Source: HGM11525 sp036307445 (GTDB lineage: Bacteria; Bacillota; Clostridia; UBA1381). From it: 54,339 nt of DNA. The position numbers were made by a program, and so were the translations under genes. Under the pieces are notes generated by a model that was given only the letters and a program-made list of their open reading frames with translations, had not been told where the DNA came from and did no database searches. Below, one piece after another: positions 7,728 through 15,970 of this stretch (positions are counted from its first letter, which is position 1; every line of letters begins with the position of its first letter). The stretch is from the NCBI GenBank assembly GCA_036307445.1, contig JAXJXP010000031.1, forward strand, positions 1-54,339. The letters are read 5' to 3'.

Positions 7728-10418
7728 TTACTGTTCGTAAATGATTACCGCCTGCAGTGATACCCATGAAGTATAAATAACAGCCTTACTGTTACCATTT
7801 ACCGACGGAGCAATAGCTTCCAATGAGCTAATTTCATACTCTGATGAGTTACCATTAACGCTAATCTTGTAAACTCTTGTTTGAGTAGCATGTTTCTTAT
7901 AATATTTAAGATTATCTCTGTTGGCAGTTGCAAACGTATCAGTTGGCAAGCTTGATGTTATAAGATAATCAGCACCTGAGGCAACAGGATATCCCTCATA
8001 GAACTTACCGCCGGAGTAGAAGCTATTTGAAACAGGGTTATAAGTACCGTTATTTCCGCAGAAGTCTAAATTACCAATTCGAGTCTTACCTGCAACAAAG
8101 CAAGCGTCTGAATAGTCATATGATTTAAAAATAGTACCTATTTCACCGAGACCATTCTCTTTCATATGGAAGAGGTCGCCAGGCTTAAGGTCCTTAGAGC
8201 CCCTACCTGAATTGAAGCTTGCAATAGTTCCGTTCTCAGAAGTCCAGTTTGCATTATCTGCGACTATCTTCTTAGAAACAGCACCACTGTTAATATTTAC
8301 ATATTCTACTACATCAAAGCCAACGCCGTAATCCTCATGATACTCGTGTGTAACCTTTGTTACCATCATCAATGGGTCATTTGCAAGGTCAACATCAGGA
8401 CCCGGACCTCCACACATACCAGGATCGACAGTTCCTACTGACTTTTTAACAACAACCACATCTGCAACTGGAGCATTATACTCAAAGTTATATGCAACTA
8501 TATCGTTAGGCTGACGCGTTACAAGACCCTTACCAGCTGTAAAGTTATAGTCATTTTCATCAGCAGGATTAGCCGGAACACTAAAGAGAACTGTCTTTTC
8601 TGAGTCGAATAAAAGCTTCTGATTAAATGAACTGTTATCATAAAGTACAGAACCTACCATACTCTCATGGAGCTTATAGTCGCCATAATGTACTTCTGAA
8701 GAAACTCGATTGTTCTGAGTATCATATGGAAGTGCAGTAGTAATCTTAGTGATTTTTCCGTCTTCGTTAGTTGTGTACTCAATTACCTGTCTGGTAACAT
8801 TTGTATATTCCTCTGTATGCGGATTTGAGAGTGTTGCACCAAACAATGTTCTTACATCACCGGTAACTCTTGCTCTGTTTACCTTAACATTGTCTATTAG
8901 ATCAAGGCTTTCTACAACGCCTTTCTCTGTAAGGATTTTAGCCCTATATACATCACCAGTATCACCCATTAACTTACGCATCTTAATAAGGTAACCGAAC
9001 TGTGTGCTTGTAGTGCCTGAAGATTCCACTTCGCCTACAACAATGTTTGAAATCTCGCCCTTGAAGTTGAGAATGAATGTAGCTGAAACACCCACGCTCA
9101 TATTGCCTCCGTTTACCACTGAGCTGGAAACCTTATATTCCTCACCATCAATCGAAACAGTAGTATTTCTCGAATCTGCATCATAAGATGTTACAGAACC
9201 CTTAACTTTGGCTGTTGAAAGATAAATTTCACGAACATCGTTATTGAGGTCAACAACGATAGTAGCATAGCTACCTGATTTTACTTTAGCTGCATCGACA
9301 ATCTTACCATCAGAGTAAATTCTTAACGGTACATCTTTTGGAATATCATAAATTGTACCAGCTTTTGAAACAAGCTGTTCTCTTCCAGCATCAAATACCT
9401 GAACCTCAATCTCAGTATATGTTTTGATAAGAACAGTTTCGTACTTCTTGTTGCCATCAGCGTCAACGAGTACTACGTCAGCATTTGCCGGCCACATATC
9501 AATACTTGTTGACAAATTGTACTTATAGTTAGAAACAACGTATACATTATCATCAAGCTGATACTTTGTTTCCTTGCCGTTTACTTCGTAAAAATAAGTG
9601 TTTGATGTGAAGTTAGTGATATTTGAACCTCTCAAAACAACCTTGTTAGCCTTATTGGTCTTTTCAATTGCAACAATACGATCGTCCTGAGTATGATAGA
9701 AGTAATTTACTTCAAAGCCTACAAAATCATCTACAAGAGCATTCTTAAGTCTGTAGGTTCTACCGTCTATAACAATACCATTATCGCCGGGAAGCTCGCC
9801 GGGGTTAAGGCTCCAGAAGCCGTCAGCAGTAACAAAGCCTCTCTTTAATGTTACATCGAGGTATTCTGTAAGTACAGTGCAGTTTGCATCATATACATAC
9901 TCCATCTTACCGCCGGAGGTTACTGTCTTTACAATACCCGGTGTGATACGCATAGCATTGTAAAGCATCTGAACAGCCATAGCATATGTAATCTTGTCAT
10001 ATTCCTGAACAGCTGCCAAACCGTGAGTAATACCCATACGGTCGCCAATTACAAAATATCCTGTGGGGTATGTGCCGTAATACTCAGCAAGAGCTACATT
10101 ATCACTCATTTCGACAAGCATTTTAACAGCCTCACCCATTGTAATATCATCTTCAACAGGAGTTGAAGCAATAACATGTGTACCGCCGAAAGCATTGACA
10201 AATCCAGCAAAATCTTCACGTGTAACATTATCTTCATAACCAGTAACATCGTTGCTTGGAAGAATGCCTATGTCATACAGAGTCTGTACTGCGGTTTCAA
10301 ACTTAACAGGATATTCACTTTCTTCCACATCTCCTGTGTAATAAGCAAAACCCGTGATATTAAGGGAAAGGAGCACTAGTGCAAGAAGTGTTACAATAAG
10401 TTTTTTAGTGATTTTCAT
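7728..10418 (-). CDS. Secreted SLH-domain surface protein of unknown function
   Basis: 896 residues with a signal peptide (K-K-L-I-V-T-L-L-A-L start, cleavage near F-A-Y-Y). Residues about 30-165 are divergent SLH repeats; the stretch E-A-V-K-M-L-V with P-T-G-Y-F and A-V-Q-M-L-Y-N-A-M matches the SLH repeats of the 752- and 753-residue proteins. The rest (about 170-896) is rich in beta strands, with many short K/E/T/V-rich segments and no motif I recognise. A D-P-G-M-C-G-G-P-G-P-D-V-D stretch near residue 670 is unusual. SLH domains bind pyruvylated cell-wall polymer, so this is probably a wall-bound structural or binding protein. Its start is preceded by GGAGGAG, and only 20 bases separate it from the upstream SLH/Ig gene, so the two are co-transcribed. 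Confidence 0.75.
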   Translation of the reverse strand: MKITKKLIVTLLALVLLSLNITGFAYYTGDVEESEYPVKFETAVQTLYDIGILPSNDVTGYEDNVTREDFAGFVNAFGGTHVIASTPVEDDITMGEAVKMLVEMSDNVALAEYYGTYPTGYFVIGDRMGITHGLAAVQEYDKITYAMAVQMLYNAMRITPGIVKTVTSGGKMEYVYDANCTVLTEYLDVTLKRGFVTADGFWSLNPGELPGDNGIVIDGRTYRLKNALVDDFVGFEVNYFYHTQDDRIVAIEKTNKANKVVLRGSNITNFTSNTYFYEVNGKETKYQLDDNVYVVSNYKYNLSTSIDMWPANADVVLVDADGNKKYETVLIKTYTEIEVQVFDAGREQLVSKAGTIYDIPKDVPLRIYSDGKIVDAAKVKSGSYATIVVDLNNDVREIYLSTAKVKGSVTSYDADSRNTTVSIDGEEYKVSSSVVNGGNMSVGVSATFILNFKGEISNIVVGEVESSGTTSTQFGYLIKMRKLMGDTGDVYRAKILTEKGVVESLDLIDNVKVNRARVTGDVRTLFGATLSNPHTEEYTNVTRQVIEYTTNEDGKITKITTALPYDTQNNRVSSEVHYGDYKLHESMVGSVLYDNSSFNQKLLFDSEKTVLFSVPANPADENDYNFTAGKGLVTRQPNDIVAYNFEYNAPVADVVVVKKSVGTVDPGMCGGPGPDVDLANDPLMMVTKVTHEYHEDYGVGFDVVEYVNINSGAVSKKIVADNANWTSENGTIASFNSGRGSKDLKPGDLFHMKENGLGEIGTIFKSYDYSDACFVAGKTRIGNLDFCGNNGTYNPVSNSFYSGGKFYEGYPVASGADYLITSSLPTDTFATANRDNLKYYKKHATQTRVYKISVNGNSSEYEISSLEAIAPSVNGNSKAVIYTSWVSLQAVIIYEQ

Positions 10419-10438
10419 AATTTATCTCCTCCTATCTC

Positions 10439-12538
10439 TTAGCGAATAGCTGTAATCTTTTCAGAGATAACAGCAGTTTCAGCGCGTGTTGTATTAGCAA
10501 GCGGGTCAAAGTTTCCGTTATTCTTACCAACCATAATATTCATCTTGCTAAGAACACGAACAGCCTTCTGTGCATATGTTGCGATAGAATCCTTATCATC
10601 AAAATCAAGTCTTCCCTCTGCTATGTCAACACCTGCAACCTCAAGTGCCTTGAATACAACAACTGCCAAATCCTGACGAGTTATATCGTCCTTCGGAGCA
10701 AAGCTTGTTTCATTGATACCCTCAATAATTCCAAGCTCAACAGCCTTCATAATCTCTGCGTAGTACGGATTGCTCTCATCAACATCGTCAAATGTCTTTA
10801 CAACCGGCTCATCAGCAGTCTCATTTTCAAGCACAAGAGTCTTTATAACAACACTTACAAGCTCATCTCTGGTAATATTTCTCTTAGCACCAAAGAAATA
10901 TTCGCTATCAGGAGTCATAATACCGCTTGCAGCAACATTCTGAATAGCAGACTGTGCCCAAGCCATATCAGCGATATCCGAGAAGCTACCCTTAACATCA
11001 GCAAACGAAATAAGACTAGTTCTGTTATCGTTGTCAACACCATTTACAGTGATAGAATAGCGTCCATATACATCACCTGACGAAAGGTAAATTTCTGTAG
11101 TTCCTGTACCAACAGCTGTAACAACACCACTGTCATTTACTTGCGCAACATAGTGGTTACCGCTTCTCCATTTCGTAGTAGCAACAACAGCGTCTGACGG
11201 AATTGGAGTATAAGACAGTGCGACACTATCACCAATGTCAAGCTCATTTGTTGCACCGCTTATTGTGAGTCCCGTAAGAGGAACAAAAACATTAACCGTG
11301 CAGGTATCGGTAAGAGACGGACCTGAAAGAACAGTAGCAGTTACTGTGATTGTCGCTGTGCCCATTACTGAACCTGCTGTTACTAGACCATTTTCATCTA
11401 CAGTTGCAACACTTCCATCAGACGAAGCCCAAGTTACACCAGTAACAGTTCCGTCAGCAGGGGTTAATGTGTATCCAAGCTGCTGAGTCTGATTGGTATA
11501 AATGTTATAGCTATCGCCGGTAATAGTAATACCTGTAGCAGGTTCTAATACAGATATGTTGTAAGTAAAGGTCAATTCAGCGCATTCCTTGTGAGTAGCA
11601 GTAATAACCGTAGTACCTTTATTTACAATACTAATTTCACTATTGGTGTCAATTGTTGCAACGCTGCTATTACTTGATGTATAAGTAAAATCTGTGGCAT
11701 TCATAATTGATGAATAAAGTAGTGCAGAAGAATCGGCATTGCTAAACAGTGTTACGTTAGAGCCACCAACTATAGTAGTATAACTATCAGCTGTCTGTGT
11801 AGCAGATAACTTCTTATAAATCTTTATATCATCAACTGCCTGACCGTTCTCAGAGTACACATACTTAAAATAGGAAGCATTTGCTCCACTTGGTAAATCA
11901 AACTCATTTTCGTGGCTTATTGTAGTTTGAAGCTGATTTCTTCCCTGGAAAACCTTATATTTTCCTGTTGAAAAATCAAGCTCATACTTGATTGTATTTG
12001 CATACATCCAGTTGACGTTATTCAAAAAATCAGGAGCAGAACCAGGAACACTAAGCCTATACCACGCACCATTTACCCATGGGCTTGCTCCATTCTGACC
12101 ACGGCCAGCAGCTCTAATGTCAGCAATCTTAGTGTCACTCGATGAATAAATACCAAACATACCATCAGCATTCCATGCTTTTCCATTACCGATAGCAACA
12201 TCTGCACGGTGAAGCTCTACTACAAGCACACCAGAATTTACGTCCGCAAAATCAACCATCAAAGTACCATTACCGTTTTGTGGTAAACTTGTTGTATTTC
12301 TTTGAACAAGCATTTTACTAGTGCCGACTGTTTCAACCTGTACTGTACCTGGTCCATTTGTAATATCGGTATAGACTAAGCCTCTTGTTGCGTCTCCAGG
12401 ATTTTCAAAGTCATTTTCATACAACACTACGTCCTTTGAAATTGTGTTAGCCGCAGCATTCACCACAGTCAAGCCGGCAAAAGCCGAAGCTGCAAGTGTT
12501 ACCGCAAGCATACCAGATAAAAATTTGTTAATCTTCAT
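10439..12538 (-). CDS. SLH-anchored surface protein with Ig-like domains
   Basis: 699 residues with a signal peptide ending near V-N-A-A. Order: an N-terminal lectin-like module (about 30-245) matching the one in the 1009-residue putative glycosidase (shared L-V-V/F-E, G-R-G-x-N-G and I-Y-K-K-L/V-x-A-T-Q-T); three group 2 bacterial Ig-like domains (about 255-495); and three SLH repeats (about 515-699) with T-R-D-E-L-V and T-R-Q-D-L-A-V-V. It has no catalytic domain. The design suggests a wall-bound protein that displays the same binding module as the enzyme. ATG at 12538 has GGAAGG eight bases upstream; an in-frame TTG one codon earlier is less likely. Confidence 0.82.
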   Translation of the reverse strand: MKINKFLSGMLAVTLAASAFAGLTVVNAAANTISKDVVLYENDFENPGDATRGLVYTDITNGPGTVQVETVGTSKMLVQRNTTSLPQNGNGTLMVDFADVNSGVLVVELHRADVAIGNGKAWNADGMFGIYSSSDTKIADIRAAGRGQNGASPWVNGAWYRLSVPGSAPDFLNNVNWMYANTIKYELDFSTGKYKVFQGRNQLQTTISHENEFDLPSGANASYFKYVYSENGQAVDDIKIYKKLSATQTADSYTTIVGGSNVTLFSNADSSALLYSSIMNATDFTYTSSNSSVATIDTNSEISIVNKGTTVITATHKECAELTFTYNISVLEPATGITITGDSYNIYTNQTQQLGYTLTPADGTVTGVTWASSDGSVATVDENGLVTAGSVMGTATITVTATVLSGPSLTDTCTVNVFVPLTGLTISGATNELDIGDSVALSYTPIPSDAVVATTKWRSGNHYVAQVNDSGVVTAVGTGTTEIYLSSGDVYGRYSITVNGVDNDNRTSLISFADVKGSFSDIADMAWAQSAIQNVAASGIMTPDSEYFFGAKRNITRDELVSVVIKTLVLENETADEPVVKTFDDVDESNPYYAEIMKAVELGIIEGINETSFAPKDDITRQDLAVVVFKALEVAGVDIAEGRLDFDDKDSIATYAQKAVRVLSKMNIMVGKNNGNFDPLANTTRAETAVISEKITAIR

Positions 12539-12566
12539 CAATAAAACCTTCCTTTCTTTCTTTCCA

Positions 12567-13400
12567 TTAACCCTTGTCCCCGCCTGCTGCGAGTCCGCCT
12601 ATAAAGTGTCTTTGTGCAAACATATATACGATAATGACAGGGATTATCATAATTAACGCACCTGCCATCTGTATCTCAGGTCTGCCTATCGCATCTGCTT
12701 TTAGTGCCGCCATAGCAAGTGAAACTGTGTACTTGCTCTTGGTTGTGATATACAAAAGCGGATTCATAAGATCATTCCAAAGCTGCATAAAGATACGAAG
12801 TATTACCGTTGCTATTATCGGTCTTACCAAAGGCATATATATCTTCCACCAGATATAAAGCGGATTGGCGCCGTCTATATACGCAGCCTCATAGAATGAG
12901 TTAGACAAATTTTTGAAATTCTGTCTTATTAGGAATATCCAGCCGATTGCGCCAAAATATGCAGCCAATGTGAGCGGGATATATGTATCCAAAGCTCCAA
13001 GCTTTGACCAGATAACATACATAGGAATCATCATTGCAACACTCGGTACATACATAGTACAAAGTCCAATGTTAAAGAGAGCATTTATTCCCTTTGAGCT
13101 GTCATACTTTGCAAAACCGAATGCTATCATTGAGTTGGATATTACTCCACCAACCATATATATTACAGTGATAAGCAATGTGTTTCCGAAATAACGTACG
13201 AAATCGTATTTAGTAAGCACCGTTGAGTAGTTACTCCACATAAACGGTGGCTTAAATAGTACCGGGGGTGATTTGTATGCAAGTCCCGGTCCCTGCAATG
13301 ATATTGCAAATGCGTAGATAAAGGGGGCAATCATCGTTATTGCTATAAGGATGAATATTATATACTGTACTACACGCATTTTCTTGCTAGTATTACTCAT
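12567..13400 (-). CDS. Carbohydrate ABC transporter permease (MalG/LplC type, CUT1)
   Basis: 277 residues with six predicted membrane segments. The cytoplasmic EAA loop reads E-A-A-Y-I-D-G-A-N-P and contacts the ATPase. This family pairs with a MalF-type permease and a binding lipoprotein to import oligosaccharides. Its ATG overlaps the stop of the upstream permease by eight bases and has GAGGTGGG before it, so the two are translated together. No ATPase gene is in the cluster; many Firmicutes CUT1 importers share one distant MsmX-type ATPase. Confidence 0.93.
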   Translation of the reverse strand: MSNTSKKMRVVQYIIFILIAITMIAPFIYAFAISLQGPGLAYKSPPVLFKPPFMWSNYSTVLTKYDFVRYFGNTLLITVIYMVGGVISNSMIAFGFAKYDSSKGINALFNIGLCTMYVPSVAMMIPMYVIWSKLGALDTYIPLTLAAYFGAIGWIFLIRQNFKNLSNSFYEAAYIDGANPLYIWWKIYMPLVRPIIATVILRIFMQLWNDLMNPLLYITTKSKYTVSLAMAALKADAIGRPEIQMAGALIMIIPVIIVYMFAQRHFIGGLAAGGDKG

Positions 13401-14280
13401 AATATACCCACCTCTTTTCTGCCTTTTTCTGCACGATTGTAAGTATACCTACAATCACAAATGTTACCCAACCAATTGCTGTCGCTCTGCCTATCTTGGC
13501 TGTTGTTCCAAATGCTGCAGAGTAAACATATGTTGCAATAACAGGCAACTCTGCTCCCTCCTGAGTCATTGTTTTGAATATTTCAAAGGAGTTAAATGTG
13601 CCTATCATACCAACCATTACAAGATAAAAGATTGTCGGTGAAAGCATAGGTATAGTAATCTTAAAGAATTTAGTAACTGTACCTGCACCGTCAATATCAG
13701 CCGCTTCATAAATGTCATCGCTTACACCCTGAAGTGCAGCAAGAAGATAAATAGCCTCTGAGCCAACACCCTTCCAAATACAAAGTACAGCGATTGACAC
13801 TATTACTACATACCATTTATCACTGAATACATATTTAAAGGGCCCCATTCCAAACAGTCCAAAGAATTGGTTAAAGATACCGCCGAAAGGGTTATATAGC
13901 ATTACCCAGATAGCTGCAACCGCAACCATCGGAGCAACGACCGGTACAAAGTATATGCCTCTGAAAAGGGCTATACTTTTCATTTTCTGATTTAGTGCAA
14001 CTGCAAGCACACAAGCTAAAAATATTTCTAACGGCAGGTATGCTATTACAAATGCAAAGGTGTTCCTGTAAGCCTCCAGTATTTCTGGATCGGTAAATAC
14101 ATCTATGTAGTTTTTAAGTCCGACCCACTCAGGAGCACTTATCATATTATACTCTGTGAAAGAGTAATACAATGATGATACTACCGGTACTAAGAAAAAC
14201 ATCAATAGTCCCAGTATATACGGGGTTACAAAGACCCAACCCCATTTTCTGTCTCTCTTAAGCAAGAGCTTCTCCTCCAT
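13393..14280 (-). CDS. Carbohydrate ABC transporter permease (MalF/LplB type, CUT1)
   Basis: 295 residues, six membrane segments, and EAA loop E-A-A-D-I-D-G-A-G. It is the partner of the next permease. The start is uncertain: ATG at 14280 gives the usual short basic lead (M-E-E-K-L-L-L-K-R-D-R-K) before the first membrane segment but has only GGTGG very close by, while an upstream TTG at 14307 has no ribosome site. A palindromic element ends 32 bases upstream of the chosen start and separates this gene from the lipoprotein gene, which may lower permease expression relative to the binding protein. Confidence 0.9.
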   Translation of the reverse strand: MEEKLLLKRDRKWGWVFVTPYILGLLMFFLVPVVSSLYYSFTEYNMISAPEWVGLKNYIDVFTDPEILEAYRNTFAFVIAYLPLEIFLACVLAVALNQKMKSIALFRGIYFVPVVAPMVAVAAIWVMLYNPFGGIFNQFFGLFGMGPFKYVFSDKWYVVIVSIAVLCIWKGVGSEAIYLLAALQGVSDDIYEAADIDGAGTVTKFFKITIPMLSPTIFYLVMVGMIGTFNSFEIFKTMTQEGAELPVIATYVYSAAFGTTAKIGRATAIGWVTFVIVGILTIVQKKAEKRWVYYE

Positions 14281-14311
14281 TCCACCGTTGGATTTATGTA
14301 ATATCAAATTT

Positions 14312-14388
14312 ATCCGTAGTGACCGGCGTCCTCGACGGTCCGTTTTACTATTATTTGCGGACCGTCCGGGAGTCCGGTCCCTACGGAT
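14312..14388. repeat. 77-bp palindromic element between lipoprotein and permease genes
   Basis: The ends ATCCGTAG and CTACGGAT are perfectly inverted, and the inner arms (GACGGTCCG / CGGACCGTC) pair again around an AT-rich centre. It shares the core GACGGTCCG ... CGGACCGTCCGGGAG ... CCGGTCCCTAC with the element at 15784-15856. As RNA it would fold into one long stem. Confidence 0.8.
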
Positions 14389-14420
14389 CTCATTCTCACG
14401 GATATATTAGCTAAACGCTA

Positions 14421-15704
14421 TCAATCTGCCAATACTTCTGTTACTTCTGCGTGTACTGTTTCAACAACCTGTTCCGGTGTCATTCTTCCTTCTACCATTT
14501 CCAAGCAAGCCTTATCCATCTTGCCTCTCCACTCTGACCACAACGGGTTCTCCCAAAGGGTTGTACCTGTTGCATCGAGGTGCTTGAGCATCAATGCTCT
14601 TCCAGTAGGCGTTGTTTCAACGTTCTGACAATACTCAATCGCCTTCTTGTGAATCGGGAATCCACCTCTGATTTCCTCTGCAAGCTTAAGCTGTGTTTCT
14701 TCACTTAAGTAGAACTTGAGCCACTTCCAAGCAGCTTCCTGCTTTTCAGGTGCTGATGCCTTATTGATAATCCAGCAGTTAGGAACATAAACTGTATCTC
14801 TGCTACCGTCTGCACCAAGTGGCATAGATGTTACATTGTATCTAAAATCTTCACTTGCGCCAGAGTTGATAATCTTCATAGCCGCACTGTTCATAAATGC
14901 CATTGCAACCTTGCCATTAGCAAAAGCTGCTTCAAGACCGCCCTGTGTTGTGTACCAAGCAACAGGAGGTGCAACCTTAGCTTCAACGAACTCGTTCATA
15001 AGCTTAACACCTTCTAAAACCTTCGGGTCATTGAAGTTAGACTCTGTCTTAGCCTCGTTAAGCGGAGCGCCGCCTGTTGACATAATATACGGCAACCAGC
15101 CGAGTGTGATTGAGTAAACCAATCCGAAGCCGTATACGGGTGATGCGCCTGTTTCGTCTACCGGAGCAGTAAGCTTCTTAGCGGCCTCTAAAACATCATT
15201 CATTGTCCATGTTTCATCCGGGTATTCAAGACCTGCCTCATCGAAAAGTGCTTCGTTGTAGTAAAGACCTACTACGTTAAGTCCGTGAGGAACACCCCAT
15301 ACATTACCCTCTGCATCCTTTGCAGCATAAAGTGCGCTTATGTAGTCATCAGAATTTAAGTCTGATGCAATCTTATCTGACAGATTCATTGCCGCACCAT
15401 TCGCACCAAAGGATACTGTCGCACCTGAATCGTGGATAAATACATCAGGAGCTGTGCCGCCTGCAATCTGTGTTGTAAGCTTAGTTGTAAAATCGCCCCA
15501 CGGAGCTTCGTCAAGCTCTACATTGATATCGGGGTTAGCTGCCTTAAATTCCTCGATGATTGAAAACGGTGTAAGTGTATCACCGTTTGGAACACCAATT
15601 CTAAGTGTTACCTTGCCGTCTGCATCGCCGCTGCCACCGCAAGCTGCGAGAGAAACCGCCATTATTGACGCCAATGCTGTTGCAATAATCTTTTTGAATT
15701 TCAT
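14421..15704 (-). CDS. Sugar ABC transporter substrate-binding lipoprotein
   Basis: 427 residues. A lipoprotein signal peptide ends in lipobox L-A-A-C22, followed by a G-S-G linker. The rest is a family 1 extracellular solute-binding protein (cluster B fold) with typical stretches such as P-D-V-F-I-H-D-S-G, G-L-Y-Y-N-E-A-L-F and V-A-M-A-F-M-N-S. It captures oligosaccharide outside the membrane and delivers it to the two permeases downstream. AAAGGCGG precedes the ATG. Palindromic elements flank the gene on both sides. The ligand cannot be read from sequence; neighbouring GH4 and esterase genes suggest an acidic or pectin-derived oligosaccharide. Confidence 0.93.
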   Translation of the reverse strand: MKFKKIIATALASIMAVSLAACGGSGDADGKVTLRIGVPNGDTLTPFSIIEEFKAANPDINVELDEAPWGDFTTKLTTQIAGGTAPDVFIHDSGATVSFGANGAAMNLSDKIASDLNSDDYISALYAAKDAEGNVWGVPHGLNVVGLYYNEALFDEAGLEYPDETWTMNDVLEAAKKLTAPVDETGASPVYGFGLVYSITLGWLPYIMSTGGAPLNEAKTESNFNDPKVLEGVKLMNEFVEAKVAPPVAWYTTQGGLEAAFANGKVAMAFMNSAAMKIINSGASEDFRYNVTSMPLGADGSRDTVYVPNCWIINKASAPEKQEAAWKWLKFYLSEETQLKLAEEIRGGFPIHKKAIEYCQNVETTPTGRALMLKHLDATGTTLWENPLWSEWRGKMDKACLEMVEGRMTPEQVVETVHAEVTEVLAD

Positions 15705-15783
15705 AGTTTTCCGCCTTTCGGTTTATTTACGGAACGACACATAGATCGTTCCATACGTTGTTTTACCTTGTATCCACAGTTTC

Positions 15784-15856
15784 GTAGGGACCGGCATCCC
15801 CGACGGTCCGCCTTTTGATTATCTGTTTTCGGACCGTCCGGGAGGCCGGTCCCTAC
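15784..15856. repeat. 73-bp palindromic element upstream of the lipoprotein gene
   Basis: GTAGGGACCGGC ... GCCGGTCCCTAC inverted ends, with inner arms GACGGTCCG / CGGACCGTC. It is a close relative of the element at 14312-14388. Related but degenerate arms are at 19506-19584. Confidence 0.85.
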
Positions 15857-15903
15857 ATTATATGGAGTTTGCTGTCAAATTTCTTTCCTTATAAAGTCCT
15901 AAA

Positions 15904-15930
15904 CAGCAGACGGCGTAACGCCGCCTGCTG
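15904..15930 (-). terminator. Hairpin after the 864-residue secreted protein gene
   Basis: A 12-bp stem with one A-C mismatch (15904-15915 with 15919-15930) and a 3-nt loop, then TTTAGG on the minus strand. It lies about 40 bases after the stop codon. The T run is short, so termination may be partial, and the importer genes may share the transcript. Confidence 0.55.
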
Positions 15931-15970
15931 CGTAGTGGTGTGTAATTATAATTGTTAAGGGATTTTACAA

